Shown: piece after piece, positions 11,111 through 21,446 of the stretch
How the letters are laid out: each line of letters opens with the position of its first letter
Numbering within the stretch: position 1 is the first letter of the stretch
Source: Diatrype stigma
Lineage: Eukaryota; Ascomycota; Sordariomycetes; Xylariales; Diatrypaceae
Length of the DNA stretch: 64,000 bases
Assembly: GCA_022225965.2 (NCBI GenBank)
Contig: JAKJXP020000002.1
Location: 310,001-374,000 of the forward strand
Reading direction: 5' to 3'
Notes under the pieces: model-generated
What the model was told of the DNA's origin: nothing
Database searches by the model: none
Seen by the model: the letters and a program-made list of their open reading frames with translations, nothing else
Translations under genes and position numbers: made by a program

Positions 11111-12854
11111 ATGATCATGCACTTGTCCCTCTTCCTTGTTCTATATTCGTCGGTAGCATATGCGTATTACGTCAACAATACCGTTGATCTGGGCTGCAAC
11201 AAATACCAAGGTGTCTCAGCGCCGAACGGCATCATAAAGTGGCTCGGCATCCGCTACGCAGCACCGCCTCTCGGTGAACTGAGGTTCTTACCACCCGAGG
11301 ACCCACCATGCAATGATGAGGTCCAGGTAGTAGATCAGGTGAGAGAGGTCTTGAGAATTACTGCCAATTAGCCTGAAAGATCAAGGTAGCTGATACGTTG
11401 TGGTTCACATAGCATGGGAAATGGTGCCTAGGAACGGGCGCCGCACCAGGCAACCCCGACACCTCAGAGGACTGTCTCTTTCTGGACATTTACGCGCCTG
11501 CAAACGCGACGGCCTCTTCGAACCTGCCGGTGTTCTTCTTCATCCAAGGCGGCGGCTTCAACACGAACAGCAACCCCAACGTCGACGGCAGCGGTCTGAT
11601 CGCCGCAAGCAACTACTCCATCATCGTGGTGACGTTCAACTACCGCGTGGGGCCCTACGGGTTCATCACGAGCGACGGCGCGCTCAAGGCCAACAATGGC
11701 TTGCGCGACCAGCGGAAGGCCATGGCGTGGGTGCAGCGCTACATCGCGGCGTTCGGCGGCAACCCGGACCACGTGGTGCTGGGGGGCTCGTCGGCGGGCG
11801 CGGCCAGCATCAGCATCCACCTGGCGGCGTACGGGGGCCGGAACGAGGGCCTGTTCCACGCCGCGGCGGCCGAGTCGCCCTCGTTCGCCACCGTGCTGAC
11901 GGTCGAGGAGTCGCGGTACCAGTACAAGAACTTCGCCATCCGGCTGGGGTGCGTCGGCCCTATCCAGGACTCGCTCGCCTGCCTGCGCAACAAGACGGCC
12001 GACGAGCTGCAGGCCCACAACGCCAACGTGCCGTACCCGGGCGCGGCGGGCGCGCCCGTGTTCATGTGGGGCCCCGTGCTCGACTACGACCTCATCACCG
12101 ACCTCACGTACAACTCCTTCGCCTGGGGTCGCTTCGTCAAGGTGCCCCTGATCTTCGGGGACGACACGAACGGCGGCACGATCTTCACGCCGCGGGACGC
12201 CGCCACCCTGCAGGACAGCGACGTGTTCCTGCACACCCAGTACCCGTATCTGGGCCTCGACCACTTCGTCGAGATCAATTCGCTCTACCCGAACACGGAC
12301 ACCTCGTGCCCTAGCTCGGGCTGCTATTGGCGGCAGGTCAGCGATGTGTACGGGGACATGCGGTTCATGTGTCCGGCCATGTTCATCTCTTCAATGGCGG
12401 CGCAGTATGGCGTACCACAGTCGTGGAACTATCGCTATAATGGTAATGTTATGCGCCCAAGGAATATAGAACGCAAGGAGATAGCTGACTGACTACATAC
12501 ATAGTGGAGGACCCGGGCCAGATCGCCGAAGGTCTCGGAGTGCCGCATACGGTCGAGGTCAACGCGATTTTCGGTCCGGACAACACGGGTGGGGGTCCCG
12601 ATAGCTACCGTCCCGGCGGGGTCAACGCCCATATCGTCCCTGTGATCCAAAGCTATTGGACTAGCTTTATCCAGTCGTTCGACCCGAACACGTTTCGGCT
12701 TCCAGACACTGCCGAGTGGGAGACGTGGAATGGCTCGAGCCAGAACAGACTATTGTTCCAGACGGGAGGCAACACGACAATGGAGGCGGTCGCGGAAGAC
12801 ACGCAGCGGAGGTGCAAGTATTTGACGGATATCGGGGCAGTATTAAAGCAGTGA
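11111..12854 (+). CDS. Secreted type-B carboxylesterase/lipase
   Basis: A 535-residue protein from three exons (11111-11338, 11413-12442, 12505-12854); both junctions close in phase. The signal peptide is MIMHLSLFLVLYSSVAYA. Type-B carboxylesterase landmarks follow in order: APPLGELRF, EDCLFLDIYAPAN, an oxyanion GGGF segment, the nucleophile elbow GGSSAGA (Ser203) and a His site GVPHTVEVNAIFG (His434). The expected catalytic acid lies in G-D-x-x-x-E-G-T in characterised lipases. Here it reads GDDTNGGTIF, so Gly330 stands where Glu is usual. Ester hydrolysis of extracellular substrates is therefore predicted with reduced certainty. The nucleophile elbow has Ser where Glu is common (GSSAG, not GESAG). 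The ankyrin relic follows downstream. Confidence 0.93.
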
Positions 12855-13062
12855 TATAGACCGGGGAGGGACATAGAAGGCAGTTGAATATATGGCTGGA
12901 TTTGCATAATGGAGCAGTGGAAATCGTGCGAATGGGGGTGGGGGCTGATATGTAATGGGCTATTGGTTTATCGTAATAAAGCTCGTAATCTGCTAAGTTT
13001 CATTGTAACATACCAGCATACACAATACTGGTAATATCTTGATAGTCTCGTTCGATCAGGCC

Positions 13063-13640
13063 ATGTTTGAAGCGCTGATCGATGTTGGGGCACTCGTAAG
13101 AGTGGACAGGAAGTGGGAGGTCAAGGCAGCAGAATGGGCCCCAGGGAGACGTAAATTGCTTCAAGCCAACGTCGCTCGGAAACTTCAAGGAAGGTTTCAG
13201 TATCTGCGATACTGCTGTGCTCCAGGCCGTGTCAGGTGACCAATGCGACCTGGTGGATTTCCTGCTCCGAAGGGTCCCGAATATGCCGCTCCAGGCGCGG
13301 CATTACTCATATTCCGATGTGCTTTCGCTTGCCACCACCCATGGCAGAACCGACATCGCAAAATGCCTGGTTGACGCGGGAGCCCAGGTGAACACCACCA
13401 AACTCGCAAGAGACCTGTATCCACCAAGCGGCGGAGCATGATAACAGCAAAGCCATCAAGTTGCTGTTAGAACGGGACACGAAACCTGACCTAGCGCGCC
13501 TGCGCGACGGCTTCACGCCGCTCCACATCGTAGCCAACAACGGGAATGACAGCGCCGTTCATGAGATTCTGCGAGTGGAGTTCGTCAATGCGACGGACGA
13601 CATCGCAAGGCAGAAGTCAAGGACAGCAGCAGGTCACTAA
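13063..13640 (+). pseudogene. Ankyrin-repeat pseudogene fragment
   Basis: Three reading frames in succession encode ankyrin-like sequence: MFEALIDVGALVRVDRKWEV near 13063, then CDLVDFLLRR and IAKCLVDAGAQVNTT at 13200-13400, then CIHQAAEHDNSKAIKLLLER and GFTPLHIVANNGND to a stop at 13640. Moving between them needs a frame change near 13150-13190 and another near 13400-13425, with no splice signals that would do this. The repeats are typical (LLLERD...GFTPLHIVA), so this is a decayed ankyrin-repeat gene, probably truncated at its 5' side. It lies just downstream of the carboxylesterase on the same strand. Confidence 0.7.
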
Positions 13641-13962
13641 ATGGGATAGCAGTGAGTGGCCCCTGCAACACAACACAGGTATGCATGTACAACAGCTGCT
13701 CAATAAGTGAGCAACGTTTGGATGTCAGTCGTCTAGCATGAACAGAGAAACGATTATCCTTCCGGCTTCCGCCCATAGAGGAACATGGCGACCGGCAATA
13801 AGCTGCAGTGAAGCGGGGTGGGGGAAGGAAAAAGTAGAACAAAAAAAATTTAACAATTACGGTGGCTAGGTGTCTACTGGCGAGGAGTATTCGTCTTGTC
13901 CTTCCAGAATCAAATGATTCGAAGGCCAGAATTATCAGGATTGGAGGATTGGATACAGCAAC

Positions 13963-13967
13963 AAAAA
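13963..13967 (-). terminator. Pol III terminator of tRNA-Gly
   Basis: Five T residues on the minus strand directly follow the discriminator base of the tRNA. Confidence 0.8.
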
Positions 13968-14063
13968 TGCATCAGCCGCGAATCGAACGCGGGGCCCATC
14001 GAATTCATTATAGGAGATTCCTATGCATGGCAACGATGGATTTTACCACTAAACCACTGATGC
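13968..14063 (-). tRNA. tRNA-Gly (GCC), intron-containing
   Basis: The 7-bp acceptor stem GCATCAG/CTGATGC pairs fully, followed by discriminator A. The A box reads TGGTTTAGTGG and the T-arm GCG-TTCGATT-CGC. The anticodon stem CATCG/CGATG holds loop TTGCCA(T), anticodon GCC. An intron of about 25 bases (roughly 14003-14027) sits one base 3' of the anticodon, the canonical eukaryotic position. The mature length is 71 nt, as usual for tRNA-Gly. Confidence 0.93.
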
Positions 14064-16800
14064 TGAACTTGTCGCTCGTTGGTGATCTTACTCCGAGATC
14101 GGATGAAAAAATGAGGCATTTTCACGATCTATATTCACTGGCTCTTTTTTTTTTTTTTTTTTAGCGATGTGCCGCTACTGTGTAATGGTCCGCGCCGGAG
14201 CTATAGTAGTGTTGCCGCTCGTCGGTTAACAGGGGCTACTGTAAGTCGCCAGACGCGGACCGACACTCCCGCAATGCGACAGACAGGGGAAAGCGGTTGT
14301 ACATTGATAGAACATAAAGAAAAGGAAAGGGCGAAACGATTGTTAGTCGAAGGATACAGAGTGAAAAGCTGGTACAGATTGTTACGGCTCAATAATAACT
14401 TTCAAGGGCGCGAACTACCTTTGACCAGCTCGTAGTATTTGCCATCATCGGCGGGGAGAAAGGGGGGTGGGGGCCATTAATGCGGAGAATGCCATAGCTA
14501 CAACCACCAATCGCATCTTCTTATTCTTCCCCTTGAATTCTAGGTAACCATGGATAGTACTTCGTATAGACAATTGATCGTCTATTCCATTCCATAAACA
14601 CGAAGCCCTATATGCGGCGCAGGAGGTTCGAAGTCTGGAGCTGATAATAGCAACAATGGTCTGCTTATTACCGTCAGGCTCTTCCACGATCACGGATGTA
14701 ACTAAGTACACAGCACAGTTCTTCCATGTGCAGGGTGATGCCCGCACAAGATTGTCCAATCCTGCCAACGGGAGCATCGTCGCCAGCACCAAGAACCGGC
14801 GCGGAGTGCCATCCCCACTAACAGACACTACGCGAGTCCGGCGCAGGGGCCGATGGCGCGGGGCGGTTCGGCGCTGGAGCTATCGTGGCGGACCCGACAC
14901 CCTACGCATCAATCGACTAGGTATTCCTTCTCTGGTTTGGGCCAGACTCAGAAGACAGGGACAGCACCGCCGCTACGCCTCAATCAGTTCCGCTGTTTCA
15001 GTACCGGCTTCTAGAATCCCAAGAAGAGCCCCCTCTACCTATCAAGCAGCTCCTTCGTTCCCGCGGGATATCGCCGCGACGCCCGGCGCGCGGATGCATA
15101 GCGTCTTATACCTACCTACATATTCTGCCGCCGTCCGCACGTGCTGGCGCCGTGTATGTGTCATCCACCAAAGACCTGCTGGCAAATCCGTGTCGCGCGA
15201 CCGTGCGGGGCGGCCGCGACGCGATCATGAACTGGGAGCCCTGTGCGAGTTCGGTGGCTTTCAAGGCCTCCCAGGTGACAGTGTCGCAAGCTCTCGTTGC
15301 CGTGAGCCAAAGTAGCGACTACGGCAGCGCTCGGGATCATAGCACCTGCTAGATCATCTCGTGCACTTCCTGCTTCTGTGCCGAGCGGTGCCACACTGCT
15401 GATTAGGTGGCGGTGGATGGGGCACAGGGTTGATGGAGGCGCCGTGGTGGATGCTGAAAGTAGACATCTAGGTAACCGATCCGCGTGCTCGTATATATAG
15501 GTTGTTGGTCTTGATTCAGCCTGACGACCAATCGCATCACTACTGAGGATTTCCAGCTCTAACTGGCTTTGCCTCTCCTAGAACACCTCTAACGAAGCAT
15601 GGAGGCGGCAAGGTCAAAACACCTGACGAGGGGATCCTTGGTTAAACACATGAGTACCGTCAGAGATGGTAGCTCTATGAGCGCCGCTCATTCTTTGCTG
15701 ACGACGGCCACCTTAGCTCTGGGTGTTATTATCTGATCCCGTAGATTATCTCTGGGTGATTGCTGTGTCGTTGGTCATTCGACCTACCTACGAAGGAACG
15801 CGGTGGCTAATCGGTGGGTCTTCTGTGTAGGTATGAAAGATTGGGGGGCGAGGTATTGGAAGAGGCAATAACGTTACCACCACCGGTTTTACCGGTTTTA
15901 TGATGCTTAGATAGAAATGTTTAGAGCAACATTCCTATAACGCCCCTTTTCCCATTCAATATGAGCAAGAAATAAACCCGTTATAACTCTCTTCCTTCTC
16001 CAGTTTTCATCGGTCTCATGTTCATAAAGTTATTACAGAGCAGACGTGGGGCGTGGGGTTCCACTATAGGGGGTCAGCACCCCCCTTCACGTCCCTGTAT
16101 CTTTCTTCCTCTTTTTCCTCCTTAGAGCCGTAGAACAGCATAACTATAACAGTCGTATGACAGTAATAGATACCTAATATTCCATTTCTCTATCAAAACA
16201 ATACTATAGCGTGGAAATCCTTATAAAAGGAACAACCTACAAAAGTACCTAGTTCAAACTGGTGACGCTATTTATTCGATCGCAAACAAATCAGTCGACC
16301 ATGATCGTTATCAGTCTCATGGATGCATATTAGAGCTCGATATTACATTTATGTTTCATGCGTGAACAGTGCTTATCACCACCCTAAAGTGATTCGTATT
16401 AGCCCCTGACCTATTGGCTTCTAATCCTGTGGGCGAGTGGTTGATATTGCGACAGTGACTGGTGGAGCAATACGATGTATCTCAGACCGATATATATGTT
16501 AATGTTACTTTCTAATGTAAGCTGCATGAATGTGTCTGGCTCTAGACGACTACGAGACACCGATGAAAGACCCCGCCTCAATGGCAAAGCTACCTTGACA
16601 TCGATGGCAGGTCTTGTGACGAAATATTCCGGCATGTATGATCAGCCAATCATGTTATTAACAAAAGAAACAAGACTGTATGAATCATGTGGAAGCTCTG
16701 GGGTATTTGCCGACTATGACATATATGGGTTGGAAAGGGTCTGCTTAGTTCTGAGCACCCTTGATCTACCTCCCCTAGATCAAAGTCAAGCTTGCAGAAT
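14064..16800. other. Long intergenic region, no firm gene
   Basis: It holds a T20 tract (about 14143-14162). A 219-codon plus-strand open frame at 14656-15315 is Arg-rich, without a motif, and opposed by minus-strand frames, so it is not called. A perfect hairpin GGGGGT-CAGC-ACCCCC lies at 16069-16084, next to a pyrimidine-rich tract (16086-16115). Confidence 0.4.
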
Positions 16801-18607
16801 ATGGCGTTCTTTCCCACGACGGGAAGCATTGGCGGCACTCTGGGTCTGTTGGCATCGTGTGTGGTGTCATGGTACTTGATATCGACATTCATAGCTTGGC
16901 GTCGCCTTCGTCATATCCCAGGGCCATTCCTTGCTTCGTTCTCTTATCTTTGGTTTGTTCCTCAATGTCTTCAGAAGACATACTATGAGACCAACATAGC
17001 CTTGCACGAGAAATACGGTCCGCTCGTGCGAGTTGGGCCTAATGAGATTGTCACAGATGATCCAGACGTCGTGCGCATGGCTAATGGCGCTAAAGGCGTG
17101 TATACGAAAGCAGGCTGGTATGACGGTAGTCGACTCAACCCCTACCATCCGACCATGTTCAATACGAAGGACGTTGAGGGACACGATAAGATCAAGGCGA
17201 AGCTGTCTCCAGCATATAGTGGTAGGGCCACACCGGGTATCGAAGATAATGTGGAGGAGCAGATCAAGAACCTCGTCGATCTGATCCGGAGCAAATACGT
17301 GGCGCCTCCGCGCAGCGGGGAGTTTCGGACGCTCGACCTTTCCAGAGTCAGCGGATATTTCACCCTAGACGTCATATCCCGAGTTGCTCTGGGTAAAGAG
17401 TTTGGGTGCCTCCAGACAGACAGCGACCCTCACAGTTTCTATAACACAATGAAGAACCACCTCCCAATGATGGCATTGACAAGTGAAATTCCGTGGATCC
17501 GAAACATCGTATACTCCTCTACTGGCCTCAAGCTATTCGGACCTCGAGAGACAGATACTGTAGGGCTAGGGAAGGTCATGGGGTAAGTTGCTTCGTCTCA
17601 TGCCTTGTATCAAAGGCGGGTTGGAGATGGGAGAATGGGAAGCTAGAAATAACACGATCTTGTCAGTATCACAAACAAAATTGTTCGCCAGTATTACGCA
17701 CCAAATGCACAAGATACGAAAGACATGATTGTAAGTGTATCATCACCTTGACACACTTTGGACTGGTGTAACAATCTCGCCCGTATCAGGGGACATTTGT
17801 GCGAAATGGCCTCACGCAACAGCATTGCGAGGTAGAAACCCTATTCATGTTTATCGCTGGTTCAGACACGACTTCCTCGGCCATACGCGCCACCATGCTT
17901 TACATATTGTCGGCGCCCCTGATCTACCATCGTCTCAGGCGCGAGATTTCCGAAGCTGTGCGTGATGGTCGGGCGTCGAGTCCAATCAAGCAGTCGGAGG
18001 CCAAAGCTCTCCCCTATTTGCAGGTAAGTGTCAGCCTGCGTACCACTTAGCTATAGGTTGCTGTCAAGATAACCAGTGGATCAAACCCTGCAACCGGGAT
18101 AGGCGGTCATTTACGAAGGGTTGCGCATCCGCTCCGTATCGCTAGGGTTCAACCCCAAGGTGGTGCCTCCAGAAGGCGACACTATCCACGGGAAGTTCAT
18201 CCCCGGCGGGACCAGCGTCGGAATGAACCTCGCCTCCCTTATGCGATCAAAAAGCCTCTTCGGGGCCGATGCGGGAATGTTTCGTCCCGAGCGCTTCCTA
18301 GAGATCGGCGGGGCAGCCCGCTCCGAGATGCAGAGGAACGTGGAGTTGAACTTCGGGTACGGGAGATGGATGTGCGCCGGAAAGCCTCTGGCCTTCATGG
18401 AGCTGAACAAGGTCTTCTTCGAGGTATGTGACTACTGGGTCGTAATCTGCGTAGCCGGTTCGGATAGCTGACCTCACTACACTTGGTTAGCTGTTCCGGG
18501 CATTCGATTTCCAGATCGTCAACCCTCGGAACCCCATGGATTCCTCGAGCGCGGTGTTGTTTATGGATAAGGACTTCTACGTCAGGGTCACGGAGGCAAG
18601 CGACTAA
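16801..18607 (+). CDS. Cytochrome P450 monooxygenase, pisatin-demethylase-like
   Basis: A 505-residue microsomal P450 from five exons (16801-17582, 17667-17730, 17790-18023, 18103-18423, 18491-18607), all phases consistent. An N-terminal anchor (LGLLASCVVSWYLISTFIAW) precedes the proline hinge RLRHIPGPF. The I-helix oxygen-binding motif is FIAGSDTTSS (about 301-310). The ExxR motif is EGLR (365-368) and the PERF motif is MFRPERF. The heme loop is FGYGRWMCAGKP with Cys451 as thiolate ligand. The N-terminal HIPGPFLAS segment and overall length are those of fungal pisatin-demethylase-like P450s. The substrate cannot be told from sequence. No neighbouring backbone gene suggests a pathway; detoxification of plant or environmental compounds is one possibility. 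Confidence 0.95.
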
Positions 18608-19876
18608 ACGCGTTATATACCTACACAAGGAAGATTGTTAGACGTTGTCAAATAACTTGTTTCTTTCATTTCGTGCCTGACGATTTATTTCCCAACGCTG
18701 GTGGAGGATGGTCAAACAATAACAGGGTATGGTAGAGGTACCCATTGCAATGTATGCGACGACTTACCTGAAGTTCTTTGCCTTTTCTAAACTGTTCCAA
18801 CTTCTGAGTGACCAGAGCCTTCGAAGACTGTTCATTCGACGCCTGTGGTAACTTAAGCCTAGCCAGGTCTTTATATCGATAGGCCGTCCAATATTGCTCA
18901 CCTCAACATAGTCCTCGTTGTCTAACAAATCTGCGTATACAGCAAACAGAAATACCTACATCAACTTGCTATGATGTAGTTCCTTCACCTTATACCAGCA
19001 TAATGTGATAAAAGCTGGAAGGTAGTAGCAGCGCTAAGGGTCCACTTAAACCCTCCCAGTGACAAGGCTCAGGGGCAACATACAAGACATCGTGTTTTCG
19101 TAGACTTAAGTATCGGAATAGTTGATGTGATCCCTAGAGATATCTTTTAACCCCATAATGGCTACATATACTTAGGTACTGTTACGCAACTACATCATGG
19201 TACCAGTTGATATTAACATTTATGTGGCTCGAACATGCCAACCCAAGTAAGCACCAGCATGGAAAAGGCAATTTCCATGTCAAGAAACTGCCTGTTATAC
19301 GTAAGAGTGTTTGCCTACCTTGCCAGAAAATTCCCAAAGACGTTAGCGTACTGATTAAATTGTTTTATTCCATCCAGTGTCAATGCGCATGGGAAGTCAC
19401 GACCAAAAGCTTCATCCCTGGGATACCATTTTCATCCACCCTGTTGGCCTGTCACTCCACGTTATCTGACTCTTCAACTTGTACTGCCACCCAAAGATAC
19501 CAACGAAGGTACATCTGACGTTGTGTGACTCATGAACTGAGTCGATAACGTTGCAGATAAACAACAGTGGGCATACAAGGCATCCAGGCATTTATCTGCC
19601 ACAACAGTGAGCTTCCAGAGAACACCCAACTGCAGTGAAGGTGGTGGTGTGAGCTGGAAAGACTTTACCCTCGCCAAATTCAAAAGCAAACTCACAGGGT
19701 AGCACTTACGCTTAGGGTTCTGAGATTTCCACCTTCGAGTTCAAGGCAAACACAGAAGTGCAGATCGGATCCCTACTGTTCACATTGCTAATTCGGGTCT
19801 TGTAGTCTTCCATCTGTCACTCCAGCTGGTCCACGGTCGCCTGAGAATAAATGCTCGAGGCTAGTGGACAGTCGCA
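18608..19876. other. Intergenic, nothing supported
   Basis: About 1.3 kb of AT-rich sequence between the P450 and the secreted protein; no open frame has coding character. Confidence 0.5.
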
Positions 19877-20670
19877 ATGAAGTTCTTCGAACTCTTGGTG
19901 ACCCTTGCGGTCCTTGTCACCGGGGTTTCCTCCGATTTCTGGATTTACAAGCTGCGTTCGAACGACTCGACGTCTGTTAGCCCGAACAAGGCCCAGTATC
20001 AGTTCTTCACTCACCCTCCCAAAGACTGCAAGGCAGTCTTGAACGTCAAGATCACGCCCGGCCTGAGAAGGAAAGACGCCAAGCTCAAAAGACGCTTGGA
20101 CGTATTCAGTCTGAGAAAGAAGCGTGATTCCATGGAGTGGACCAATGACATGGGCTTTTTTGGTATGTCTCACAATTAATCTGCTGCTTCTATTCGTACG
20201 GGTGGCTAACTATACCTATGTGACATATAGGTGTGCTGAACAATACCCTGTTTCGCGTTGATAAAGAGAAAGCAGCGGACCCGGAAGTGATTCCGTGGCC
20301 TACGTTTGAAGTTGGCTCCTGTATCTCTGATCTCAGCAAAGAGTATGCCTGCACGGGGCCTTCGGGAGCTCCAATGCGAGGCAGATCCTTATTGCACTGT
20401 CTTTCAGAGTCGACGAATGCCGACGCGGAGATCAAGGACAAGGCACTCGCCCCGCCCGTTGTCGAAGAAGACCTGGGGGTTCGAACCGAGGACGTGGTGG
20501 AACATTATGCCACCAAGACAAAAGCGCAGGCTCGGATGACACTTACTGATGGCAGACCTATTAAGACCAAGAACGTCATTGTAACGGTCACACGGACGGT
20601 CCGGGTGCGACAACAGAGAAATGTTTCCGGCATGCCACTGAAACGTGCCATGAAACGCGTCATGACTTAA
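19877..20670 (+). CDS. Secreted protein of unknown function with Kex2-like sites
   Basis: A 241-residue protein in two exons (19877-20162 and 20231-20670), split by a GTATGT...TATAG intron with a GCTAAC branch site. A clear signal peptide (MKFFELLVTLAVLVTGVSS) is followed by DFWIYKLRSND. Four cysteines follow in the mature part (DCKAV, SCISD, ACTG, HCLS), compatible with two disulfides. A basic stretch around residues 65-85 contains dibasic KLKRR and SLRKKR, resembling Kex2 processing sites. The C-terminus is basic with threonine-rich strands (VIVTVTRTVRV). No family recognised. Size, secretion and Cys content fit a candidate effector or surface protein, which is inference only. Confidence 0.82.
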
Positions 20671-21446
20671 CAAGTCATGGTTGTCGACACATGAATGGCG
20701 GCGGGAGCGTACATGAGCGCGGGCAATGAAAAGGAGAGGGGGGTTTACGGCAGCGGATACTGCAGTAATGTGGCTATATGTTTGCTTATGAGGGTCAAGG
20801 GGTTACAGGAGAGAGATCGTGAAGATTCTCAAATTAATACGGCATGGCGGTTGAGGTACTGACAGCCTTCTAGGGTGGTTGCTCTTTGCATATCAAGCAC
20901 TCGTGAGCTTCAACAGGGAAGACTGCAGGATGCTAAGGGTCGGACATGAGTGGGTACACTCAGAGTAATAGTAGGACGTAATCAAGAGGAATCGATCAGG
21001 CACCAAGACTACACATGCTTCACGTAGAAAACCATGTTCGTAGAGAGTACGATAGAGCCATTGCTTCCATGTATATGAATCCTATGACCATTAAATCTTG
21101 ACATAAATGTATAAACCTGTAAGAAAAAGAACATATACGAAAACCTTTTTCCAGCCCTCCATGCTACCCTATAATCACTATACATGAAGATCAAACAGTA
21201 GATTCGTTATCATGATCAAAGAGCAAGTAGCTTCATCCATATACGGCGATGCAATGCAGCAGCGCCTCGCTCAGAGCATACGTATGATGCAGAAAGGCCC
21301 ATGGCAAACCCATCCATCTAGATGTAGATAGACAAAGAGGAATCCCGAGAGAAGGAATGTTTCGTCATGACATCACCCAAGTCAGGTAAGGTACCTTAGG
21401 TATCCAGGTAGGCAGGCAGGCGCGGAGGGAGCTGAGCAGAGTGGCC
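20671..21446. other. Intergenic, nothing supported
   Basis: The 3' regions of two convergent genes meet here. No coding signal seen. Confidence 0.5.

Noticed and set aside
14656..15315. 219-codon plus-strand open frame
   Set aside because: Arg-rich composition typical of a shadow frame, no motif, no splice context, and competing frames on the other strand.
15880..16160. Possible solo LTR or retroelement remnant (pyrimidine tract, GGGGGT hairpin)
   Set aside because: No matching terminal inverted bases, target-site duplication or second copy could be found by eye.
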